A DNA stretch of 64,000 nucleotides. Origin: Marsupella aquatica (Eukaryota; Marchantiophyta). The stretch's first letter is position 1. Each line of letters starts with the position of its first letter. The stretch lies in assembly GCA_973895155.1 (NCBI GenBank), contig OZ316899.1, positions 7,998,001 to 8,062,000 of the forward strand, read 5' to 3'. The notes beneath the pieces are model-generated. The model was not told the origin of the DNA. It was given only the letters and a program-made list of their open reading frames with translations, and searched no databases. A program made the translations under genes and the position numbers. Below are positions 44,940 through 55,402 of the stretch, piece after piece.

Positions 44940-45416
44940 CAGACACCGTCAGGTATACATGTACTTCTGGAAATACGAACCACCAAACTCACGACTGAAA
45001 GAAAAGTATCTAATGACAAAGAGACAGGTGTCCGGTACTGTACCGTACCGTTGACATATAGGTACCCGTTGACCAATTCCGATGGATATAAACGATCATA
45101 ATGGTCTCTTATGAGAAACTATTTTTGCTAGCGACATCGCTAGCCAAAAATTGATCACTAAATCCATGAACTCGTGAAGGGTGTTTTGTAAGGTTTTGAA
45201 CCATTTTACTTGGTTCATTGAGCTAGCGATCTCGCTAGCTTTATCATTCTGTAAATAGTGTCATATAAGACAAAATAACGGTCAGATAACAGGAATAAGA
45301 GGCATTTATTAAATAAATACGTTGAGTCCAACACCTACACAAGCACGTTTCCTCATATGTATTTGGAGAAAGAAGGGAGTAAAGTATCTCACATTTGAGG
45401 ATTGTTGTAGACTGTA
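44940..45416. promoter_or_regulatory. Divergent promoter region with two perfect palindromes
   Basis: This stretch separates the minus-strand methyltransferase-like gene from the plus-strand transposase start codon at 45,417. It contains GCTAGCGACATCGCTAGC (45,127-45,144) and GCTAGCGATCTCGCTAGC (45,222-45,239). Both 8-base arms are perfect and the centres are 95 bases apart. The position suggests autoregulation of both genes by an element-encoded DNA-binding protein, by inference. Confidence 0.65.
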
Positions 45417-46732
45417 ATGTCCAAAACTGTCAACATGTCTTCATTGGGATCGAAGGTTGTGATCGAGAGAAAGACGACGGGTGATGTTGTTGTTCTGGAT
45501 GTTCCGGAGAATACTATTATCTCTATCAAGGAGTCTTTTCTCTCATCAAGGTTTGGGCTTTTGAAAGATGATTTCATCTGGAAGTTGTTCGTTCTTTACT
45601 CTCGGAATGGATCCAGAAGTCACGAGGTGTCGGATAATGGTTCAGGAATATTGCCAGAGAGAGCTTGGGACCTGAAGTGTGGTTCAGCTGTAGAGCTAGT
45701 CTCATGTAAGGATGACATTGCACATATCAATGTTTCCGATCCAGAATCCCCGACTCGCCCGTCACCTGCAGTACCAGAAATTATCGACATCTCCCCTGAG
45801 AGTGTGGGTCGGGATCTCTCTTCTGTGTCGACAAAGTCTTCTGAGAAATCCGTTTTTGAAGCAGTGAGTCAAAACGAGTTTCAATCTCATCCAGTTCTTT
45901 ATCGAGTTAGTGCATATGATGCCTTCCTCAATATTACTGGGTCAAGCGAGTTGGCAAATTTCCGCAGGGGAAACGATTGGAAGGAGATTCAAGTACAGAC
46001 TTTGCCCACTTCATACAATGGAAACTGCATTTTTGAGCTTCCTCCGGTCGAAGGTCAATTTCGTCGAGGATATGGTCTTCAAGACATGGATAGGGATAAT
46101 GACGGCTACCCATGGACGAGACTTCTCACAACTTCAGCTAATCTCAAACCTCGCAATCACTGGTCTGTGTCAAAAGTCAGATGTGCCGGTGTACTTGAAT
46201 GTCAAAATCTGGTCTGTAGAAAGTTGAAGCACACCGGTTCAAAAAATGACTCTTCCTTCCAAGGAAAGGGACAATTTACAGAGTCGTTTCATCTTGGTGA
46301 GCTTGTGGAGGAAGGAGGGTTGGTGTGCGGATTCTATGAGGAGAGGCCTCTCTGCAACCGTGAATGTCCGGCTAAACTTTTGTACGTCTATCCTAAGCCG
46401 TCTCTTGAGTCAAATGTTGCGAAACATATGTCTCGATTGGCTGTTCACATGTGTTTCCATGACCACGTTGTTTGGAAAGGGAAATCTCGATTGGCAAAAA
46501 AGCAGGCGGAGGAGATAGTTTCTGGTGTTCATAAAGCAAATCCCATGTGTACGCCAGGGCGTGTTCTTAACAAGTCTATAGGAAACCTGGTTTCTCTTTT
46601 GCATCCAGAGTCTTCTTCAGAACTATCAAAAGAAGAAGAGAGAGAGATATGGGAATCGATGAAGGTTGTGTCCACTGTTGAGAAATTCCAGGCCATATTC
46701 CGGAGCGTGAAAATGGATAACCCAAAAAAAGG
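45417..46732 (+). pseudogene. Transposase N-terminal exon with a GCM/WRKY-type zinc finger (interrupted by an LTR element)
   Basis: The frame opens at ATG 45,417 and encodes about 439 native residues before the nested LTR element begins at 46,733 (the frame runs on to 46,778 in foreign sequence). Motifs: DGYPWTR near 226-232, then CAGVLECQNLVC near 255-266, a second cluster CGFYEERPLCNRECP, and AVHMCFHDHVVWKG near 344-357. The Cys..Cys..His-x-His order fits the GCM/WRKY/FLYWCH finger class found at the N-terminus of Mutator-like transposases. The following helix-rich end (KKQAEEIVSGVHKANPMCTP) suits the link to the catalytic core, which resumes at 51,384. Confidence 0.65.
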
Positions 46733-48490
46733 TGTGACGCCGATGACATGGTCCTTATTCTATAATCTGAGTAAGTAGGTTGCTGTATGCAAGGAGTAGC
46801 TATTGATATTGCATAATAATTAGCAAGATGGCAAGAATAAGGGCAATCATGGCGTTGAGTAGGGAAATAAAAGCTATGTCACGGGTGGTCGGCGACCATA
46901 TCTCTTTCAATATGTCACCAAATCTGGATCTATAAAGAGCATTGGAAAGATCTGGTCAAGGCGAGTAAAATCGATATAAAACACTCTCAAAACATAGGTG
47001 TATTAGGAAAGATATGATCTATTAGTGCGACGGGTTAGTGTGTAACCCGGGATAGCGGATAGCGGATAGCGGATAGCGGATATGGATAGAGGTTAGCGGA
47101 CACGGATAGTGGATATGGATAGAGGTTAGCGGACAGGATAACGGATACGGATAGAGGTTAGCGGACACGGATAGTGGATAGCGAATAGAGGTTAGCGGAT
47201 ACAGATACCGGATAGTGGCTAGTGGCTAGCGGATTTAGAATGGGGTTAGACTAAACCCGGGACAACGGATAGCAGACAACGGACACGGACAACCGACACG
47301 GACAATGGATAGCGGACAACGGACACGGACAACGAACACGAACAACGGACACGGACAACTAACAAAGACAACGGACACGGATAGCGGACACGAACACGGA
47401 TAGCGGCTTAGCCCGAGGCCACGGGTTAACTCTTCTAAGGTTAGATAGGATAGCTAGGCTAGCCGAACTCGGGTTAGCTATGTAACTCGGGTTAGCGTAG
47501 CAATGAGTACCCCCTCTCGGTTGCGGGGGCATAACTTTCTGTGTATTTGGCCAAATTGGCTATAATTGACCTCGTTGGAAAGAGGAGCTCAAGCCGCTTC
47601 CAACGCTGCTATCCACGCAGCAAATGGTTGAATAGAGAAATCGGGAGAGGAGGCGCAAGCTCGCAAAAACCATGGAGGAGGGCCAAATCCGAAGTACATA
47701 GCCAATTCAAGATAAAAATAAAGTTGCAAGTTAGGGTTTAGTAGTTAGAGATAGTGGCGGCTCTATTAGGGCTGGGATGGGGCTCCAGCAGTGTAGTATC
47801 CATCCATTTGGGCTCAGTATGAGAGTATATAGAGCAGCCCCCCGGTAGAGGCAGGGGGGGACTTCAGTTGTGTGATCTCACTTAGACTGAGCAGCAGGGA
47901 GGAGCTCTGTGCAAGCAAGGCTGGACTTGGACACTGCATGTTGGGGAGAGCTTGGTTGTGCTATTACTCTGGGAGTAATCAGCCAAGCTTCACAACTGCA
48001 ACGGTTGCTAGGTTGCGAGCTGGATTGTGGCTCTTTCTAGTGGGCAGCACAACTGGGTTCTTTTCCCCCGATACAGAGCCTTGGTGATAGGTGATGTATT
48101 GGTGATTGTAAACTATGGGGAGGATGTCAATTTGATTTGTGGTGAGCACATTAGGGAGGCTGAGATACTGATTGAGGGGCAGCAGAAGGAGCATTTACAG
48201 TTTGGTCTGGCAAGGCTACGTGATCCATGGGGAGTCTCGGCCTTTGTCTGGTAGAGAGCACTAAGGGATTTATGGCCAGAGCTGAGCTTGCAAGGCAAGC
48301 ATGAGGCCGGGCCTCATTGCAGTCTGGGGTAGATCGCTGTTAGGCCTGGTACCAGCTTTGAAGTCGAGTCAACTATGCATGCGTAACTTGACGTTCTGAA
48401 TTGGAGGTGTGAGATCTGTATGTGCCCCCAAGAATGAAGTGCATTGAAGGAGGTTGAGTTCAGGATTGAGTTTGCAAGGCAAGTACGGGA
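46733..48490 (+). repeat. 5' LTR of the nested element
   Basis: This copy is about 1,758 bases and includes a GCGGATA/GGACAC minisatellite near 47,050-47,402. Outside the minisatellite it is very similar to the 3' copy. Confidence 0.8.
47050..47402. repeat. GCGGATA / GGACACGGACAAC minisatellite (5' LTR)
   Basis: Short units GATAGCG, GATACG and GGACACGGACAAC alternate with GAGGTTAGCG. The counterpart in the 3' LTR (49,868-50,295) is longer. Frames through it, including the Val/Ser/Pro/Arg-repeat minus ORF at 50,042-50,425, are repeat artefacts. Confidence 0.85.
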
Positions 48491-49551
48491 TTGGTTTGAG
48501 TCCAATCTGTCGTCGCAATCTGGAGTGAGCCCGGCTCAGGTTCAGGATTGAGCTTGCATGGCAAGCATGGGGCTTGCGGGGCAAGCACGTCACAATCTGG
48601 AGGAGACAGCCTTCGGCCCTAGTGTTTGGATCAAGTGTTCTCAGTGAACTATTGTGCACATCTTTGAATCTAATTGAGTTTTCCTCTCAGGCCTCATTTC
48701 TCTCATGGATGTGTGTGTGTGTGAGGCAATCTGAGTGTATGATGGGACTAGCAGTGCCACTGAGAGGTGTACAGGGTGCATTGAAGCGGGCTGGGTGAGG
48801 ACTGTCATAGCTCTGATTGCTGAGAGTGGAATGGCAGAGTGGTGGGGCAATGGCTTAGAAGTCCCTAAGCCGGGAATCAGTCAGGAGTCACTGGTTTATG
48901 GGTACATTCCGGCGGCGGAATAGAAACATACCTATGACAATAAGCATACGTATAGACCTATGCGCACCGTAGCGCTAGGCCCTGTGTGTACGGGCCCGAT
49001 ATGAAGACCCCTTCTCACCAGAACTATCATGAGTGCAGATCTGATCCCCAACCTTGGTTCCTTGGGATTGAGCTTGGGTGATGTGTGATAGAGTCTTGCT
49101 ATGATAGTCTGGTGTTAAGGGCATAAATTGGTGTTTACCGGCCTTCACAACATCCCTTCGTGATCCTCAGGTACAAGGAGATGGTTTTGGCACCCATAGT
49201 GACGTTTTTGGTGTTAAGACCCATGTCAATCGCGTGACATTTTGGGCGCTAGATGGAGGGGATGGAGCTATGTTGTGATGCTGGTAAGAGTTCTTATCTT
49301 GTGAGGAAGGAGTATCCTCTGTTGGTGCTGGATTTCAGAAGTGCAGGAGTATGTACAGTGAGGGGAGCAAAGCAGTATGTTCATATTTGAAGCTCACTTG
49401 TGTACATTGACATGCTGAGGAGGAGGTTTTGGCCTGCCTGCACGGGGAATCTCAGCTTGGAAGGAGGCAAAAGAGAAGTTAGTATTTTGTTTCCCTCTAG
49501 ATCCAGGATGTTGTGTGAAGCAGGGACGCTTCACAGTTAAGTAGGGGGATA
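48491..49551 (+). other. Internal region of the nested LTR element
   Basis: About 1.06 kb with no recognisable gag or pol; the short frames have no motif. It contains the hairpin ATTCCGGCGGCGGAAT at 48,906-48,921 followed by AGAAACATACC, shared with repeat R, and ends at the polypurine tract near 49,540-49,551. Confidence 0.65.
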
Positions 49552-51383
49552 TGTGACGCCGATGACATGGTCCTTATTCTATAATCTGAGTAAGTAGGTT
49601 GCTGTATGCAAGGAGTAGCTATTGATATTGCATAACAATTAGCAAGATGGCAAGAATAAGGGCAATCATGGCGTTAAGTAGGGAAATAAAAGCTATGTCG
49701 CGGGTGGTCGGCGATCATATCTCTTTCAATATGTCACCAAATCCGGATCTGTAAAGAGCATTGGAAAGATCTGGTCAAGGCAAGTAAAATCAATATAAAA
49801 CACTCTCAAAATGGAGGTGTATTAGGAAAGATATGATCTTATTAGTGCGACGGGTTAGTGTGTAACCCGGGATAGCGGATAGCGGATACGGATAGAGGTT
49901 AGCGGACACGGATAGCGGATACGGATAGAGGTTAGCGGACATGGATAGCGGATACGAATAGAGGTTAGCGGACATGGATAGCGGATAGCGGATAGAGGTT
50001 AGCGGATACAGATACCGGATAGTGGCTAGTGGCTAGCGGATTTAGATTGGGGTTAGACTAAACCCGGGACAACGGATAGCGGACAACGGACGCAGACAAC
50101 GGACACGGACAATGGATAGCGGACAACGGACATGGACAATGGATAGCGGACAACGGACACGGACAACGGACACGGATAGTATACAGCAGGCACAGATAGC
50201 GGACACGGATAACGGACACGGACAACGAACACGGACAACGGACACGGACAACTGACAAAGACAACGGACATGGATAGCGGACACGGATACGGATACCGGC
50301 TTAGCCCGAGGCCACGGGTTAACTCTTCTAAGGTCAGATAGGATAGCTAGGCTAGCCGAACTTGGGTTAGCTATGTAACTCGGGTTAGCGTAGCAATGAG
50401 TACCCCCTCTCGGTTGCGGGGGCATAACTTTCTGTGTATTTGGCCAAATCGGCTATAATTGACCTCGTTGGAAAGAGGAGCTCAAGCCGCTTCCAACGCT
50501 GCTATCCATGCAGAAAATGGTTGAATAGAGAAATCGGGAGAGGAGGCGCAAGCTTGCAAAAACCATGGAGGAGGGCCAAATCCGAAGTACATAGCCAATT
50601 CAAGATAAAAATAAAGTTGCGAGTTAGGGTTCAGTAGTTAGAGATAGTGGCGGCTCTGTTAGGGCTGGGATGGGGCTCCAGCAGCGTAGTATCCATCCAT
50701 TTGGGCTCAGTATGAGAGTATATAGAGCAGCCCCCCAGTAGAGGCAGGGGGGACTTCAGTTGTGTGATCTCACTTAGACTGAGCAGCAGGGAGGAGCTCT
50801 GTGCAAGCAAGGCTGGACTTGGACACTGCATGTTGGGGAGAGCTTGGTTGTGCTATTACTCTGGGAGTAATCAGCCAAGCTTCACAACTGCAACGGTTGC
50901 TAGGTTTGCGAGCTGGATTGTGGCTCTTTCTAGTGGGCAGCACAACTGGGTTCTTTTCCCCCGATACAGAGCCTTGGTGATAGGTGATGTATTGGTGATT
51001 GTAAACTGTGGGGAGGATGTCAATTTGATTTGTGGTGAGCACATTAGGGAGGCTGAGATACTGATTGAGGGGCAGCAGAAGGAGCATTTACAGTTTGGTC
51101 TAGCAAGGCTACGTGATCCATGGGGAGTCCCGGCCTTTGTCTGGTAGAGAGCACTAAGGGATTTATGGCCAGAGCTGAGCTTGCAAGGCAAGCATGAGGC
51201 CGGGCCTCATTGCAGTCTGGGGTAGATCGCCGTTAGGCCTGGTACCAACTTTGAAGTCGAGTCAACTATGCATGCGTAACTTGACGTTCTGAATTGGAGG
51301 TGTGAGATCTGTATGTGCCCCCAAGAATGAAGTGCAGTGAAGGAGGTTGAGTTCAGGATTGAGTTTGCAAGGCAAGTACGGGA
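49552..51383 (+). repeat. 3' LTR of the nested element
   Basis: This copy is about 1,832 bases. The length difference from the 5' LTR comes mostly from the expanded minisatellite at 49,868-50,295. Confidence 0.8.
49868..50295. repeat. GCGGATA / GGACACGGACAAC minisatellite (3' LTR)
   Basis: This is the same unit family as at 47,050-47,402, expanded and rearranged. It is the main difference between the two LTRs. Confidence 0.85.
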
Positions 51384-53604
51384 TGCGGAGAATAAGCACT
51401 GGGTGGCTGACTTTCAGCGCCCATGTGTACGACCATAATTACAGGTCCCTTTGTACCATCTTCACTTGTGAGCTCCATTCGGAGGACTCCTTATCTCTTG
51501 AAACCGCATGGAGATATATGATTGAAGTTGCCTCTGATCATGACGTGCATGACCCACTCATTGGAGGATTTATTCCGATAATGCCGAGGCTGGATGGATC
51601 GCCATTCGAAATGTTTTTTTTTTAGGTGTCCGTCACCCATAGAAGGAGCACAGTGACGCCTTTCACTTTGCTCAATCTCTTCGTCGTCACACATTGGAGG
51701 GTATTCGGGAAGATCACCATCGAGAGCACTATAAACTGTGGGAAAGGCTGAGAACAGCATCAACATATGTTCAGGCCTACCGTGTTGCTGACGAAATCCA
51801 TCATTGGTGGAAGGAAGGAAATTGCTATGCTGGGAAATTGAAGTCTCTCCAAGGATGGTTATCTTGGTGGGTCGTGAGGTGGAGGCAATGGGGGAACTTC
51901 ATCCGCATTGTAAGTGTCCAATTTCATTTCTCTTTGACGTCATTGTTTTTGCTAGCGACCTCGCTAGCATATCAGGTCTGACTAGGGACTACTTTTTTGG
52001 AGACGCAAACCGCAATGGAGTCAGCCTTGATGCCAAATTGTACTGGAGCGGAATCAGTCCATGCATCCATGCGATCCTACCAAATGAAGAAACTAGTGGG
52101 ATTGATTGAAGCATGTGAGGTGGACCAAAAACGTGTTGCGGGGCAAATTGCTACTTTTACTGCCTACAGTGAAGGTGTTCACAGAGGCCAGGGGCCGACC
52201 ATTTTTGAATTAGCATATAGGAACGCCGATGCTATGGGATCCATGGATGCTTACGAAAAGGCAGCAAATCTTTTGCTTGAGTCTTTAGCTAAGTATGAAT
52301 TCTATAGAACAGTTCCATTACATGGCGATCTCCGAACAACATCCACGAAGAGGAAAGGGAAAGCTTCAGTTGTAATCCACGAGAATGACTCCCACAAACA
52401 TGACAAGGTGTCACGCACAATAGCTTCTCCTTCAGGACTAAAAAGGCATAATCTCTATCCTGAATTTCGCTTCGTCAATGTTTCGGAGACTTCTGCGGAC
52501 CCAGAAATAGCAAATAATACAACTTCGGCAACCCCTGTCGGAGGTTGTTCTGCTAGAGTTATCCATATTTCAAATGACGATGGTGGTGATGCAAGTCGTA
52601 ATGTCAATGATACCGAGAAGATGGGGACTCAACCTTCATGTGATGTCGGGGATGACCATCGGGATGCCTCCCAAAGGATCCCTTCCATCCGAGAGGTTGA
52701 TGTTCCTTATGGGACCTGGCATCTCAGGCGGAGCGGTAGAGGTGCTGGACCTGTTTGCAACGGGTCGGTTGACCGAAGCATTTTTGGAAGAGATGAATGT
52801 AGAAATCTCATCAAGGAGACTATATGTAAGTCCGCGCAAGGGGGAATTGTTGGAGTCGCCATTCACGGGTTGCGATTATCGTCTCCACATCGCCAGTTGT
52901 TGTACTTATGTCCTAACAATAAGTGTCACAAGAGCCGAGGACGCAGAACTCTAGCTCAATTACCCCCCCCCCCACCCGAGTCGCTCAAGGTTCAGCGTGG
53001 GACTTGCCTCTCCCATCCCAAGATAGAGTTTCTGCTGGGATTAGGATTCCAGATCAGTGGACTCTCCTATGTGGATGCAAATCAAGTTGGAGAGTTCCCG
53101 TCCCCCAATCGGGTCAACCTACGAATTGATGTTAACTCATTCCCCGAACGAATCGATCTAACTAATGTGGACCGTCGGTTGAAAACCCAAAATGGTAAGG
53201 GTGCACGACAGCGTTTCAGCAATACTCCAGAGTTGCTCAAGCGCATCGTTTCCGCTACACAAGAATACATGAGAGTTGTCAGAAATGAGAAGGTAACTAC
53301 CGGAAATGGATGGGGTTGGAGATACTTGATCGCCACTCACGAGACTGATTCACAAGTTCCGCACACATATTGGGTGCAAATCTGTTGTTTCCCTTCGTGT
53401 TCTTGTGAAGACTTTTATAAGAGGCATACACGAGGGAAACCATACATGTCTTGTAAACATCTGTTGTGGGTGTATTTAAACAAGTTTTCACTCAACCTGG
53501 AGAAGGACGACCTTGTGAAACAACCGATTCTGACTGTTGGGGAAGTGAGGAGTTTAATTCAATCCGTTACAGATAGGGGACTAGTCATTTATTGGAGATG
53601 CTAA
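51384..53604 (+). pseudogene. Transposase catalytic core and SWIM zinc finger (MULE-like), broken
   Basis: After the nested element the frame resumes with GWLTFSAHVYDHNYRSLCTI then FTCELHSED, typical of a transposase RNase-H-fold start. A frame slip in an 11-T run (51,613-51,623) and TAG at 51,640 precede HFAQSLRRHTLEG then WWKEGN...WLSWWVVRWRQWG. An intron 51,910-51,975 (GTAAGT..ATCAG) contains a perfect palindrome; TGA at 51,979 follows the acceptor. The last frame (51,997-53,604) ends with a SWIM motif, CSCEDF..x..CKHL (C468, C470, C486, H488 of that frame). Mutator-like transposases commonly carry SWIM. The lesions make this copy non-functional as read. Confidence 0.65.
51951..51968. promoter_or_regulatory. 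Perfect palindrome GCTAGCGACCTCGCTAGC in a transposase intron
   Basis: Both 8-base arms are perfect. The site lies inside the 66-base intron at 51,910-51,975, so it could vary without harming the protein, yet it is intact. Confidence 0.7.
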
Positions 53605-54211
53605 TTATAGGGTGGTGGGATGGATTACTCGAGTTTGTGGTTTCACAAATATCAATCTGTTTTCACCGAGTGAATCATAATGTTAGCGAGGTCCATAATG
53701 GTAACTTTTATGGTGTTTGAGTTTGTTGTTTATGGCTAGCGATCTCTCTAGTCTTAGGAAGTCTGCTACATCCTGACAGAAACATCCGACTTCCAGCCGT
53801 GTTAACCTATCTACAAGTATGTATAGAGTTCACGGTTTGATCATTAAAATGACGCCAGTTTTTTGCTAGCAAGATTGCTAGTCTGATCAACTTAGGATGT
53901 GTTCTTGGGCGGGAAGTGTTCCCTGAAGTTGTTGCGGTAATACTCTGTCTAATTGATTATCTAAGATGAACACATCGAAGATTGATCTGAAATGTAGAGG
54001 CAGTTTTATACTAGCGATATCGCTAGTCGGGGAAGGGTCCAACTATGACTCCCAAATAAACGTACTATGTACAAAATGACATTCCAGAGCAACACATAGA
54101 AAGGAAAGGAACACCCAAACTTTACTTCTCATACATATTGAAAGTACATGAGGACATGTGATTTGCTTGTAACTACAAAAATTTCAGTAAACCCACAATC
54201 TGACTCTCCCC
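53605..54211. promoter_or_regulatory. Right-arm cluster of palindromes
   Basis: There is no gene in this stretch. It holds GTTAGCGA (half, 53,682), GCTAGCGATCTCTCTAGT (53,735-53,752), GCTAGCAAGATTGCTAGT (53,865-53,882) and ACTAGCGATATCGCTAGT (54,010-54,027). The paired changes in the third (AA/TT) and fourth (A..T ends) keep the symmetry. Confidence 0.7.
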
Positions 54212-54983
54212 TTAGGGGCTGGCCGCCTTCCATGCATCGGAGTCAGTGTCTGACTCAGAATTGTAATCCGAAGAGGCGAGGCGTTCCTCAGTCCAATAGT
54301 CATAGATCTCCCTCTCAATCCAATACTGCTCCTCTTCTGCGAGCCTCTTCCTCTTCGATACAACCTCGCGCTGTGTGGTATCCACCTTTGGCTTCGGTGG
54401 AGACTTCGCTGCTGGAATTAACTTTGGAGGAGTCGGTGTTCTCCTCAATGATGATGACGATCCAATAGATTGACCGAGTTCAGTTGGGACACTGCTATCT
54501 ACGGAGACCTTCACAGTCTCTGCATCGGGTTTCTACGTCGGAGGAGAGTCATCTTCTAGCGGGCCATCCGTCGCCGGGTTGTAACGACGGATCTCAAGTT
54601 GCCATTTCCCCTGAGGAGGATTGCTTGGAACCCCTGACATTTCTCTGCACTTACGAAACCCAAACAATGATTAAGAAGAACGACATTCAACAAATGGAAA
54701 CACTATTCACGATGAAATACGATGAATGTCATGCCTTGTCGGAGAGTGATTCTCTAAAAATAGCTCAGAACCATAGACCCGCGCTAACCTGATCTGGATC
54801 TCGAGTACTTGGAACACTGATAGCAGTTCCGAATGAAAGAGCTTGAGTTGGACGCGGTGGAAGTGATCGGAAGAATGATTCGGAAGACTGGTGGTTTTTG
54901 GGTGAGCGGCTTTGTTTAAGTGGACGGTTCGCCGCCTTGGATTCGCCTCTGGTTCGAACGGTAAGTGTCCCGTTCACTTGCAA
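54212..54983 (-). pseudogene. Small minus-strand gene near the right end, acidic C-terminus
   Basis: The final 100-codon frame (54,514-54,212) has KSPPKPKVD, a basic KRKRLAEEE segment, then YWIEREIYDYWTEERLAS and an acidic SDYNSESDTDSD tail. An upstream exon-like frame continues it as MSGVPSNPPQGKWQLEIRRYN (from about 54,643), broken by TAG near 54,533. A further upstream frame (54,983-54,790) ends at CAG before GTTAGC. I recognise no family. The basic-then-acidic layout and its place beside the palindromes suit an accessory DNA-binding or capsid-like factor, but that is speculation. Confidence 0.4.
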
Positions 54984-55357
54984 GTGACTTAATTAGTGTC
55001 CAAACGGCCTTAATCCTCTTTTCCTTGACAGTAATGACACGTGGATTCTTTTCACGCGGGAATTGCGCAATACTTTTTCATTATTACTCTTCCTCGGCTG
55101 GGAATTTTCACATGTGGAAGCCTGTACGTGGAGACCGTACCTCGTTTGAGTGGCTCAATGTGATGGCGTCATTAGACTAGCGATTTTGCTGGCCTGAAGA
55201 AATGTCATTTTAATTGGTCGGAAATGGATCTAGTGCGTTCACGGGACTAGAATCGTCCATGGGTAGCCGTCAATATTTACTGATTGAACTGGGTCTCCAT
55301 GCTAGCGAGGAATATTCCAGACCTTTTTTGGGCCCCAACACAAGGTGAAATCTTGCC
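54984..55357. other. Right subterminal region with palindrome sites
   Basis: No gene is visible. It contains ACTAGCGATTTTGCTGGC (55,176-55,193) and the half-site GCTAGCGA (55,301-55,308), about 50-180 bases inside the terminal inverted repeat. Confidence 0.6.
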
Positions 55358-55402
55358 CGTGCGAGCAAAAATTCTACTGTTTGCTCGCACGTTACAATTA
55401 CC
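55358..55402 (-). repeat. Right terminal inverted repeat with hairpin
   Basis: On the minus strand from 55,402 the end reads GGTAATTGTAAC then GTGCGAGCAAACAG. The arms GTGCGAGCAAA and TTTGCTCGCAC, separated by about ten bases, form an 11-bp hairpin within the end itself (about 55,359-55,390). Confidence 0.75.

Larger units (their letters stand above)
46733..51383 (+). mobile_element. Non-autonomous LTR retrotransposon nested in the transposase gene
   Basis: Two long direct repeats starting TGTGACGCCGATGACATGG (46,733 and 49,552) and ending AAGTACGGGA (48,490 and 51,383) flank about 1.06 kb. A polypurine tract (AAGTAGGGGGATA) directly precedes the second repeat, and the inner side of the first begins TGGTTTGAG, as a primer site should. 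No gag or pol is present. The PPT-LTR junction closely resembles that of the gypsy element at 62.46 kb (AAGCAGGGAGCTA then TGTGACG), suggesting gypsy-driven mobility. I could not find a clean 5-bp target duplication. Confidence 0.75.
40462..55401. mobile_element. Mutator-like DNA transposon encoding a ParB-methyltransferase-like protein
   Basis: The element interrupts repeat R. The flanks CGGATCTGGC (40,452-40,461) and CGGATCCGGC (55,403-55,412) are a 10-bp duplication with one mismatch, within the 8-11 bp range of Mutator-like elements. The ends are inverted repeats: left GGTATTC.. then GTGCGAGCAAACAG, right (minus strand) GGTAATT.. then GTGCGAGCAAACAG. It carries a ParB-methyltransferase-like gene (minus), a zinc-finger/MULE-like/SWIM transposase gene (plus), a small minus-strand ORF, and many GCTAGCGA-NN-TCGCTAGC palindromes. 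An LTR element (46,733-51,383) is nested inside. Without it the element would be about 10.3 kb. The exact ends are uncertain by a few bases. Confidence 0.75.

Noticed and set aside
50042-50425. Minus-strand ORF with repeated Val-Arg-Cys-Pro units
   Set aside because: It is a translation of the LTR minisatellite; the copy at 47.1-47.4 kb has no equivalent open frame.
47541-51147. Paired ORFs repeated in the two LTRs (for example 47,872-48,087 and 50,764-51,147)
   Set aside because: They differ in length between nearly identical LTRs because of a single-base indel, so coding constraint is unlikely.
52574-52954. 126-codon alternative frame inside the SWIM-bearing transposase
   Set aside because: It overlaps the longer frame that leads directly to the SWIM motif. 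A frame shift there cannot be excluded but is not supported.
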